Source of the DNA: Trichoplax sp. H2
Taxonomy: Eukaryota; Placozoa; Uniplacotomia; Trichoplacea
Length of the DNA: 64,000 bases
NCBI GenBank assembly: GCA_003344405.1
Contig: NOWV01000179.1
Coordinates: 96,693 to 160,692, forward strand
Direction: 5' to 3'
Part shown: piece by piece, positions 22,961-34,892 of the stretch
How the letters are laid out: every line of letters starts with the position of its first letter
Position numbering within the stretch: the stretch's first letter is position 1
The notes under the pieces: model-generated
The model's database searches: none
What the model saw: the letters and a program-made list of their open reading frames with translations, nothing else
What the model was told of the DNA's origin: nothing
Translations under genes and position numbers: made by a program

Positions 22961-23929
22961 AACAGATCTAAAATACCAATAGAAAAATGGTTGACTCCAA
23001 TTGAACGCGTAGTTATAGCCTCCTGCAAGATGTACAAGTTCTTTTTTTTTATACACTACTGTACATCACTTTGAAGGATTTAACGTTGAATTCGATAGCC
23101 ACTCCTTTCAGTAAGATTTACAGTTCATGAATCCGATTGAAGCAAACTATCGCGTACTCATACTATACATTGTAACTACATTGGAGCTTGAGAGTGATGT
23201 AGAGAGTTTGCAAGCTCATCTATTCGTACAAGGTATTCTATACCTGGTGTATTCTACTGTAGATAGCGGCAACATGCAGTAGTGCAATTACAAACTACTA
23301 GAAAAAAGATATTTCAATTTTTGAACCTCTTTTTCCTCCTGATAGATTCTACGATGGAATGCAGAATAGCTCATCAAAAGCGTACGTGAAACTCCATTTT
23401 CAACATGATTGCAATGGACTAAATATGTTTATATTCGTGATGATGGCATGGTCACCGGACACTGCCACTACCGTATTTACTTGGATATTGATTTTTTATT
23501 GATTGTAAATCACCATCTCACCGGGCACGCATTAATAAGTTGACAAATAAAATTTTGCTATTATGTCCATGCAACTTTACACCTTTGATCTGCTGACCTT
23601 GATAGAATAATAATCAATATCCATCAACAATCATAGAAAAATAACACGAAAGAAATGACTTGATGAAACCGCTTTACTACTGTAGACTGGACTTGATGCT
23701 TTTTGTTTATCAATCTTGCTTAAGTAAATAATTTGATAAGCAGCACAAGAACATGCGGCAAAGGCGTGCTCAAAGCCAATCAGTGCTCTCTATTTCCACT
23801 CTCTCTCTATGACGTAATTCCATCCAGCACAGATAAGAAAGTTAATCTAAAGTTAAATTAGTGAAGAGTTACCGCCCATTTTCTTGTCTTGGCTGGACAT
23901 CACAGATGCAAACTGTAAAAGGCGATTGC

Positions 23930-24700
23930 AAACACCGGCATGATCTAATGTCGATAAGAGATAACAATCAAAACTTGATTGGGATCTCTAGAGAATAGAG
24001 CTCTCACAGCAATCTTGCTACCTTTATTAACAAGCAAATATCAACGCCGCCGTATTGAGAATTCACGTATAAATTTTTATTTCACCTTCTTGATGATTGC
24101 CATCGATGTTTACTTGCTCAATCAAGGATCTAAACACCGGCTATAGTACAGAAAGAACAACAATCAAAACTTGATTGCGACTCCTTCGGACTAGAGCTAT
24201 CACAGCAATCTTACTACCTTTATTAACAAGCAAATATCAACGCCGCCGTATTGAGAATTCTCGTATAAATTTCTATTTCACCTTCTTGATGATTGCCATC
24301 GATGTTTACTTGCTCAATCAAGGATCTAAACACCGGCTATGGTACAGAAAGAACAACAATCAAAACTTGATTGCGACTCCTTCGGACTAGAGCTATCACA
24401 GCAATCTTGCTAACAAGCAAAAATCAACGCCGTATCGAAAATATTTTATTTCACTTTTTTGATGATTGCTTTTAATGCTTGCCATGGGTGTTCACTTGTT
24501 CTATTAAAGATCGAAACACTGGCATGATTTAATATAGAAAAAAGGCAATAATCAAAACTTGATTACGACTTCTAGGGACTGGAGCTCTCATAGCATTCTT
24601 GCTAACTAGTAAAAATTAACGCCATATCCAGAATATTTTATTTCACTTTCTTGATTAGTGCCATGGGTTTTCACTTGTTTAATCAAGGTTGCTACTGTAA
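23930..24700. repeat. 196-bp tandem repeat, 4 copies
   Basis: Landmark CAATCAAAACTTGATTG recurs at 23965, 24161 and 24357 (exact 196-bp spacing) and, diverged, near 24549. Copies 1-3 are nearly identical over long stretches; the fourth is more diverged and carries small deletions. The landmark is a palindrome (CAATCAA-AAC-TTGATTG). A 71-codon frame inside (24175-24390) is a repeat artefact. Confidence 0.95.
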
Positions 24701-27554
24701 ATCATGCAATGCGTGAAACAATTGGAGAAACCATCTGCTACTAACCAATATCGGTAGTACTAACCTTTTAGTGACCCATTTCCTTTCAATTTAGTATCCA
24801 AACGAAGTAAATAATTTGTTAAAAGCGATGAATTTAAGTGAAATTGAACTTAAGTAATGTAATAATATTTTAGTTATCGTGATTACCGCATATATGGTAA
24901 ACGATTTTTGATATCCTCTTATAGAGAAAACAGCAATGTGATGCTGGTACTATTTTGTTTATCCCTGCTTTCTTCTAGCTGTCACCTTATTGATGTTATT
25001 TCTATCAATTAACCTGCAATAGCAGAAAGCCATTGAGCGTCTATAGAGAAAACAGCATCGTGCACGCCAGCAGACAGTAATTGATATTTATTGTACAGTA
25101 TAAAGGTATAAAGTCTACGCTAAGACTAGAATGATGGTATCGTTAACAATAACACTTTTGCCTTTGCAGGAATTCATCAAAGCAATAATGATCGGGTCAT
25201 AGCTCGAAGAAAGCAGGGATACACATGATCATACCGGCACGTACTATGCTATTTTCTATATGCAAAAAGGGTATCAAAGCTTGCTTGTTATGGAGCACAA
25301 TTGCATCTCTGGAGGCTAGAGTACAATCGATAAGCAATAATCAGGTTTAGGCTGCTACAAGATATGAATGAATATGCCATACTTTAGCTAGATCAATTGA
25401 TACTCAGTGCAAATAAACATCCTTGAGAATACTTATGAATATTATATGACAGTATAATACTAGATGAAGCAATAACGCCAGCACGATTGACACAGTATGT
25501 AGTGATCCTGTTTTAATAAAACTACGTAAAACCTCTATTTTAAAACGCCTGGATGATATACCGCTACTAATAGTGAAAAGTGCGAATTTTGCTTGCCTAC
25601 ACCGAATGCAATGGCGATATTCATAGAATAAAGAGAGTCATGTCGAAATATGATTACGATAAATTCCATGCATCGAGTATTTGTAACTACTTTTTAAATA
25701 AATTGATCAGCTTGTGAAGCAGTAAATCTACTAGTTCATGAATAAACCTATTTTCGCTAGGCAAAAGTACATTCATCTTCATATCGGATTTGAGCGAATA
25801 TTCGAGTTCTACATCTTCGTTCAAGCCTAAGGAAAACTAACGATACCACTCCTTAAGCAAGAAGAGTTCTTAGTTTACCATTATACTTGGTTTTACCGTT
25901 CATAAAAATCTGGGATATGACTCATGCATCTATACAATCATTCCTGTTCTACAAGCAGAGCATCGTAATTGACAAGTAAGCAACTTGTGATAAAACCATA
26001 GCTTCAGCACACTATGACAATATTGAATTTAAAAAGGATAGTACGTCATAGTGATGGATTATTTACTGGAAGATATTGATACAGCTGGAGAAAATCAATC
26101 TATGGATAGAATACTCGACCTAATTCGAAATACCTCCTACAGTACAATATTATAGGTAGCAGTAGTATTGCAACATTATAAACCGGCATAGAAATATCGA
26201 TTTGAATAATATGCAAGTATTAAATTAGCGAAATATATAAATTTTACACAGACGAGCTACGTTAACCGCATGTGGATTAGCATCTGCAGGTCACGAAGGA
26301 TTGTAGCCAAATTAGCTAAATAAAATGACCCCTGTACTAATGTCAAAAACATATGTTCAAAGTCTATACGTGTATTTGCGTTTTATCTATTAATTATCTT
26401 CTGACTAGATACCGGCATTTTAAATCACTACCGGTAGTTAACCTGTCCATATCCGCCTTTACAACGTATACTAGTCCACAATTTAATTTAAGTACGCTAA
26501 AATTATGGATGATTTATGAAGAGTAATCTATTTCACATTAGTTCTTGCTAAAACACAATGCTCAAGTGTAAGGGTTATATAAGATATACTTGCATGCTAT
26601 CGAACAAGGACTAAATCTATTATCGATATTCAATCTATGGTTGAAAGAAAGATCATGAAAAATGAACTCATTTTTGTATTTAACAAATAATCTACGTCTC
26701 TATTATGATGATGATTATTATTTTTATAATCCATGCACTGTAACGCAGGTAAAATGAAAATTCTATCAAGCAAACTTACCATTCAACTTTAGTACTTTAT
26801 TTTTAAGTTTAAGTGAAAGTAAATCCTGCTGTCAATATTACAGTAAGATTTTGATATGATAAAAATTGCCAAGATTCTTTTAGTAAATATTGATACTAAC
26901 AGTAAACTACAGCGACAGAAGCGATTTAATTAGGGGGAAGAAAATCAATCGCTTTGTCAGAATTCCTCCGTAGCGATAATATATATGCTAACAAGTTTAT
27001 TTCTATGCCATAGTAGAGAATTTTAAAGTGTCTTTGTCAAGAAGTACAAGTAGACCTTAATTCAATTGAATTATTCTTAGAGTCTACGTAGTGATTAGTT
27101 AATCTAATCTTAACTTGGTTTATATCTTATGAATATAGCTGTTGATTGTAGCTGTAACGAGATCAAGAATCTGAGATTTTGAGCTTTCCTTTCCTTTAGT
27201 CTACTTTATTTGGAAGCCCATGCCAAGCGCGATATCATACACACGTTAACGAGACATGAGAACTGTGACAACAAATCAGCTCTAGTACCAACATAACTTT
27301 AATACCATATCCTAATGCACGTGAACATTTGTAGCATGTGATCTTAATCTAGTACAGTAGATAAGGTTTAGATAAGCCGTAAATAGTACGATATCTAGGA
27401 TTCCCCACGTTGTATGGCGCGTGCACTACAAGGTAACAAGCAGTAGTTTACGGGACAGGCGATGACTCTAAAGTTAAAATGCTAATTTTCAATCTAATTT
27501 ACAAGATAATATACTAGGTCAACGAGGGGTAATCATAATTTAGCAAGCATTAAT
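24701..27554. other. Intergenic, nothing recognised
   Basis: About 2.9 kb of AT-rich sequence between the 196-bp array and the 3' end of the astacin gene. No ORF of note, no RNA gene and no clear repeat was recognised. Confidence 0.6.
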
Positions 27555-30500
27555 TTAGTGTACAGCCGTATAAGATGAAACTGTGCCAATGACAACAGCT
27601 CTCTGTCCTAAGCTGCCTTCAGTGGTTGGCATATCATGGTAAGCGCCATCATCCTTAATATCGCCAACAGTAGTTGAATCAACTTCTTTCTCCCATATTA
27701 CTACGTCGTCTAACATAGATAAAAAGACACATGCTATTATTATGATTTATACATCAACTATTATTAAGTATTGGTGCTATTGATATCAAGACTATCGCGA
27801 ATCGATCGTGAAGTAAATGCAGTAGTGTAATGAAAGTTAATTTTTAGAATTCTCCTTCTAATTTTAGTAACTATTGTAAGTTTAAAAGCAACTTAATTTG
27901 GTACTACGGTAGATTCTACCTAGTATTTTAGTATATCGTAAACCCCGACCATTTTATTCGGTTTAAGAATTTAATGACATACGATAACTTGATTTTGTTT
28001 AAGAGTTGTACAAGGTGAGATTGTAAACTTAGCTACGGTATATATTTAGATAGCACACAGCAATCCTGATTAAAAACTAGCCGGTAATTTTGATTAGAAC
28101 TTACATTAGAAACGATATTACTTTATGATAAAATACAGTAGAAACCCGAACGTTCTAAATAGGGTTTTAATTTAAGAGTAATGATCTTTTATGATGTTTT
28201 ATAGTTACATTTTGTATACTGCAAAAAATACTTTTTGTACAGTAGTTAAATTACGATTAACTATTATTAATTTAGTCATTTGGGAATCTAAGGTATAATT
28301 TGCTTTGTCATATGTGTTTAATTGCTAGTTTAATTTGAATTACTTTAGAATGGTAAGACAGTAGTCTGATACTACCTACTGCTCTGCGTAGTAAATAAAA
28401 GGTGACATAGTTCAGTAGTTTAGTAGTTCAAGATAGAGAAGGTGAAGTTAAGGACTTTCTGAATTCGTAAGTAAACCGTAATTTACGCTGGTAGTTTGAT
28501 TGATGAAGGCAGTAATTCTGTCCTTTTGTAATTATCAAGTACAGTTTAATATGATTTTTAGACATTTATTATAATAAACTGGTATTTTCCCCAAATTTCG
28601 TTGTATTGGAATTAAAAAGTTGGTAGTTTTACTCTAAATTTTCGTCTACTATTACTGTAGCATGTATGCCTACGGTTCTTTTCCTTATCTATCTACCTAC
28701 TATTATTTTTAGATAACGAATACTAGTATTAGATTATTTTGATTAATATCATGTTATTTTTCTATAAATAGGTATAATTAGTAAACAATGGAGCAGTATT
28801 TTGTGCTTCCGTTACCTGAATTATCACTAATATCATTACTGCCATTTGCTAATCAGTTCGGTAGCTGCTAGATATGCACTAACAATAACTTTACCTTATA
28901 TCGTGCAAAGTATCAACTACAGTACAGGAATAGATAGTACAAGAATATTTCAGTCTGATATGAAAGTATCAGTATCATTGTCGCTATTATTTAGTACGGT
29001 AGTCATTCAGGAAAGCTGCAATTAGCAAGGCATAGACAATAGAAGAGTAATTATCTGCGATGTCAGTAAAGATATCAAATCGCCGCCTTATTTTTAACAA
29101 TCAATTAATTAGGAAGCTATAATTAGCAAAGAATAGACAGTAAAATAGAATTTATCTAACTTTGATGTCAGTGAAGGTGTTAATATCATAACCATTATAT
29201 TTAGCAATCGGCTAGAAAGTTGTAATTAGCAAAGAATAGATATCACCGATGTCAGTAGAGATATCAGTATCATCATCGCGATCATTAAGTAATCGATTAC
29301 AAAAGTTATAGATGGAGAAGGCTGTTTATGTTTAGCAATGACGAAGGTATCAGCATTACCGTTGTTTTCATTTAGCAGTCAGTTAGAAAGCTATAATTGG
29401 CTAGAAATACGATACTAGAAGAGTGCGACGTATTTATCTTAAATGTTAGCGCAAGTGTTAGTACGATCATCGTATCATTTAGATATCAGTAAGAAAGCTG
29501 TAATTGTTGAGGAATAAACAGTAAAAGAGCATTTATCTACCTCCGATGTCAGTGGAAGCATCAGTAATGTATCATTATTGTTATCATATAGCAATCAGTT
29601 AGAAAGCTGCAATTGGCAATAAATAGGCAATAGAGTATTTATGCCTGATATTTACGAAGGTATCAGTATCATTATCGTTCTCATTTGTCAATTCGAAAAC
29701 CTACTATTAGCACGTAATACTTCACTAAGTGCGACTTAGAGCTATAAAGTACGTATTAGCTGAGGTAGTAAGATCATCAAATCATTAGTTGCATATCACC
29801 ATCACTTATCATTTTGCTATCAATTCGACTAGCTGCATTGCCAGAAGGTAAAATAGATTATTAAAGAAATAAGTATCAGCGCTTATTATTTTGACTCGTC
29901 CAGTCATCATCACTACTATTCTACTCATAAGAATACTATGACATAATTTCTAGCATTTATACACTGTATAATAATCCGAATTCAGTCTTTACTCCACGAT
30001 CCATTCACCCTCCCTTCTAATGATCAAGCGACATGTATAGTTTCCCAAGAAACTTCTAAATAGAGTTTCTTATTAACTATACAAAAATCAAAAAATTATA
30101 GCATTCTCTCACCAATTAAAAGATCTACATCCTGACTTGAGCTTAAGTCCGGCGCCTTGCCAATAATTAATGCTGAATTACTGTCAGCAACATTAGTAGT
30201 ACTGCCACAGCTTATAGCAGGAAAAAGGCTTGCAGTACCATCCTTATAGATTTTAAGATCTAATTCAAGAAAAGAATATCAACCGTAAGATTGTTTTAGC
30301 AGTAATTCATAACAAGTTTTAGGCCAACCAATAAATTAGTAGTGAGTAAGAATAAAGATTCTAACAGACTACTTATAGAGGATTAGTATCTCCTATATCT
30401 AAATCATAATACTGCAAGCTGTAAAAAATACATATTAGGAATTGCACTTTTCAAAAATTGAAATCTAATCGCTGCTGTCGTTTATCGAACGTTATGTTTA

Positions 30501-33500
30501 CGTACCATTTGTGGCGCTGTAGGTAACAGCAATATGAGTCCAAGAAGTAAATGTACCTAAGACAAAGACTGCACGACAAGAGTCCTTCAATTGGTATATA
30601 ACCTCTACTTTTTGCGAACCTGAGACTGGCTTAACATATTTAATGTCAAAGCCACGATCAGTAGCCGTTGGACTTGCATAAACATGACTGGAGAGTAAAT
30701 GTTGTGGAGTGACAGTTGCATCAACTACTTTAAACCAAAATAGTGCTGAAAACCCGTTACTGCATTCGTCCGGATCGACAACACATTTACCAGGGTGTGA
30801 ACCTAAAAGAAATTACACTATTATTTTTGTCGTTTTTTTACCCTTCTAGTAAATAGAAATGGAACATAGACCCAAGTTAAGTATCGTGATATCATTTTAA
30901 ATTAAAACCTCTGATTATTTAACCGAAGATTTCAGATCTATTGACGATTGGTCTGATGCATTTCTTTCTAGTCGTCATAAAGTTACCATAGATTAAGTGT
31001 ACAAACCTAAGTCAGCATAAGCATAAGTAGTCTGTAATCGGAGTGCATTGAGTGTATTGCCAGCATCTAATCCAAATTTGAAATTGATGTGAGAATTATC
31101 AGGGCCTGTTATTTCTGTAGTTCCTACAATAATTTCATCAACTGCATTAATTTCATCCATGGGCCATGAGTGCGGTGTTTCATCTAAAGATCATTAGAAT
31201 AATTGATATTAATTTTATTTCAATAATGTTCGTATTTTTGTTATTTAAGTTCTAGACAAGTAAGTAGAATACTATCAAAAGATGACGATGAATTCCCGCA
31301 CCATATATTAAATATAGAATGCCATCCGCTAAATATTTATATTAATTTTCTTTTATTAATTTATTATTCTTGTTTTAAGAATTCCAGAAAGGCAAGTAGA
31401 AGGATATCAAAGGTGACAATGAATTGTTATATATAAATTAATGAATGCTTATTTTCTTTATTATATTTTGACATTGACTTTATTTCATTACTATAGTATT
31501 CTTGTCGTACGAATTTTAAACGGGCAAATGGGTAACTATCAAAAAGTAACAATGAATTACTGTATCGTATATAAAATATTTATTGCTTATATTCTTCTTT
31601 TGTAGTATCGTTATGATCGCGAAATAACTATTAAGCATTAACTTTAATTCGATTTAATTCGTAAGATATTGTATATCAGCAATATAAAATCTTGTTATGT
31701 TAAATTAAGTGAACTTATTATTAAGTAATCCTACCATATCATCGATAAGAGATGGTTAAAACTTTTGCACTCATTCCATCTGCTATGTATTCATGTTAAC
31801 AACTACTTGACTCACCGTAACAGCCATACATCAAATTGATCTGGGTATAATCTAGAAAGCTACCACCAGTACGTTGGCCGAGACTTGCAGTTGAAACATT
31901 TGGATTTATTACTGTAGACACACCATCGGTGCTATAGTCAATTTTGCCATAGTGCATAACGGATTGATAGTCATATTCAATTCCAAATGGGTCTGCATGT
32001 TGATTAGCATGTATATCAAAGTGGACTAAATTGGCTAAAGAAGCAATAAATGATCAAAATGGTGAATGAAATTGCATATCATGAGCTAATATTCCTGTGT
32101 TAACTGCATAAGCTCTATGAAACGCGAACTACTGTTCTAAAATGCATTCCTAATTTTAATTTAGTAAAGTTATGGTATCGTCAAATTCTCTTTCTTTATA
32201 CTAAAAAATATGGTCTATTCGATTAATTGTATCGCATAGAAGACGAAAATTACTATAGTACTATGGGGTCTTTATTTCAGTAACCGTGGATTAAACTTAA
32301 TTATGATGCAATCTTTGAGAAATACTTTGCTCCACATTCGCGTTATGTTAGAATAAGCACACTATAACGTAAAATGGAAGTAATTATAATTTCCGTATGA
32401 TTTATCATTAATACGATATTCCAAGATTAAATTTAGTACATACTTTATGATTATTTATATAGTACTAGAAGAAAATCATCTCAGAATATAACATAAATAA
32501 TCCATATTTCCATATTCTTTATTGTGCTTAAGATTTCAGGATTTTTTAATAATGCATACTTTATACTGTAGTCACATTATGCTAGACGAAAATCATCTCA
32601 TAACGTAAAATGAAAATAATGCCAACTCCCGCACTGTTTATCATACTTGAAGATTCCAAGACTTAATGTATATTTTCCATTTATATTGCACTAGAAAGGA
32701 CTTGTACGCAATATAGAATACAAATAATTTTAATTTCTGCACGTTATATTTACAGATCTACTATCAATAGGTATCGTTGCTGATAAATTATCGTTAAAAA
32801 TAATTTATATGAATTCGGTAACAAGATTGCAAAGTGAGAAAATCACATTACTAATATATTCAACTTACTTGAATCTACTTTGGTAGTATCAACTGATACA
32901 TAAGAATTGCGGTCTAATCGAGAATGAGTATGGTGCAATCCCAAAGCGTGGAAGAGCTCGTGAATGATAATTCCTTCGGTGTCAACACAAAAATTATCTA
33001 ACGACAACAGTTGTGCTCCACCATGTTTTCCGATAGATGATGAACATCTAAAAACAGATCAAATTAATTTAAGGAATAAGGAAAGGGAACTAATACAAGA
33101 AAGAAAACACCTTTGATTGAATGCTATAGTGGTGAATTTCCTTTTATCACTAGAGAGTTAATTTATTGTAAAAAATTGATAGCGGCACCGATACTAATTC
33201 GCACAGTTATATAATTTACCCAGTAAGAGATCCGATGGATAAGTAATCGACATCGCTACTTAGTTTAGTTGCAAAAGTCAAGCAAGTTTTTGACTCGATT
33301 GTATCCATAGCATTTCGGACTTTAGTTTGGCTTGCAGTTGCTATAATCAATCAAATATGCAATGAGAATTCACCAGTAATATATCGAGATATCAATTTAT
33401 TATTTTATATTATGTGGGTATACACAAGTGTGTCTTGTACTATGAACGCATATAAATTATATGGTAACCAGAACTAAATATATTATAAATCTACTCGTCG

Positions 33501-34892
33501 TGTACGATATATTTACTTATATCCTATTCCATTTGTGGTTTATACCGTAACGATTTACAGATCTATACAATATGTTATATAATTTATGAGTCTAGCACCG
33601 TGAGGATTTTGATCGTATGCTACTAAGATATACGATCTTGCGTCATTTACATCAACTTAACGGTTCCGATAACTAATTAAGAATTCAATGTCGGTAACGT
33701 TTGAATTATCGACCGGAATATTTTTATATCTGCTTATAGGATTAAGATTATTTGATAGCAGAAAAATGTCTTCATTATAAATTCAATTAAAGACAGACAA
33801 TTTAGTATGAAAAAATATCCAAATTCGAGGCTTAATTATGCTAAAAGAAACTGCCATCGTATATATTATCAAAACAAATATCCGATCTAGTAAAGCAGAT
33901 ATACCAGATGTTCAATAAATAGATACAAGTATTCGTTGTCAACAGGATTAAATTTGTTGGTTAACAGAGCATAAGATAGTTCGTCATTAAAGGCATTAAA
34001 AGAAAATATTCTGCTAGATATCAGTAATTCATTGAAATAGAAAGATAATCTATACTTGTACTTTGTAAGTACCTAAATGATTGGCTAAAGTAGAGATAGA
34101 TTCTAGTTATTGCACTTACGGTATCCTGTTACGAACTTATATGGTATTGTTGAGCCCCATAGATTTCCAGCAATTCCAAATGCACCTAAGCTGCGCTTCT
34201 TCCTAGTTCCCATCATTACGGTATCAGGAACCAAGATATCTCCTTCAATAACATTATTTAGCACTTGTCTCTCTATAAAGGGTTAAACATAATAAGCAAC
34301 AAGTAAATTGAGTTGGTCTACTACTGAAAAACAGTTTTTATGCTGATTAGCTAAACATAAATGTAATTAGTCTGCAGTTCCTTCTAGGCGCATCTTATTG
34401 TTTAGGTTAAGAATTGACGATATAGAAAATATTGATTCTCTCAATTACTTCTGCTTATAAGGAAATTGAGTTTCAACAATTATTATAATTATTATACTTT
34501 TAAATGTTACCTGAATTTCCTTCATATATGTTAGCCATAGCAGGGGCTAGAGGATCTAAGATAGGTGGTTGTGGTTCATCATAAGTAGAATGCACCATGT
34601 ATCTATAGGTCGGACTAGTACTGTACATAAAGTGGTTATAGGGTATGAGTTCCCCAGACTGAACTTGCTGAACTATATTAGCTTGCATAACAAGCTCCAA
34701 AGCAAATAAATAATAAACACTCATTTTACTGGATATTCCATGGGCGGACATAATATTTGCCATATTTGATGCGTCAAGGAAAAGAGGTTGAATTACACCT
34801 GGATTATTTTTTTTAAGGCTTTTTTTGGCGTAAGTTAATGCAACAAGGGCCAAAATGCCGATGGTAATCCTCCAATATGATTTTATAGGCAT
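27555..34892 (-). CDS. Secreted astacin metalloprotease with C-terminal LamG-like domain (9 exons)
   Basis: Zinc endopeptidase of the astacin family (M12A), secreted as a zymogen. Exons in transcript order: 34892-34511, 34272-34120, 33340-33220, 33047-32869, 32034-31816, 31183-31007, 30802-30506, 30259-30113, 27709-27555; phases close exactly, giving 609 aa. Seen in order: signal peptide (about 1-22); pro-region with the aspartate-switch type EGDI (137-140); furin-type RKKR at 151-154; mature start SLGAFGIAGNLWG; zinc site HELFHALGLHH (248-258); Met-turn SVMHYG (303-308); GQRTGGSFLDYTQINLMYGC; a linker; then a concanavalin/laminin-G-like fold (about 411-580) with CVVDPDECSNGFSALFWFK, TSWTHIAVTYSATNDLKIYK, SALIIGKAP and DDVVIWEKEV. 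Odd: the Glu that normally follows the third His (HE) is Thr259. Six of the eight introns, including all four after exon 5, are phase 1. No EGF or CUB domain is present. Confidence 0.93.
28930..29710. repeat. Degenerate intronic minisatellite, unit about 105 bp
   Basis: At least six diverged copies with core TTTAGCAATCAGTTAGAAAGCTGTAATTAGCAAAGAATAGACAG (landmarks near 29110, 29206, 29370, 29480 and 29590) followed by GATGTCAGTGAAGGTATCAGTATCATTATC. It lies in the last, longest intron of the astacin gene. Confidence 0.8.
31195..31650. repeat. Degenerate intronic repeat, unit about 110-125 bp
   Basis: Three to four diverged copies with TTCTAGACAAGTAAGTAGAATACTATCAAAAGATGACGATGAATT-like cores (near 31250, 31385 and 31515), in the intron between exons 5 and 6 of the astacin gene. 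Confidence 0.65.
32300..32750. repeat. Degenerate intronic repeat, unit about 110 bp
   Basis: Four diverged copies: AATCATCTCAGAATATAACATAAATAAT and relatives near 32373, 32478, 32593 and 32705, each followed by TTTCCGTATGATTTATCATTAA-like sequence. It lies in the intron between astacin exons 4 and 5 and is unrelated to the other arrays. Confidence 0.65.
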
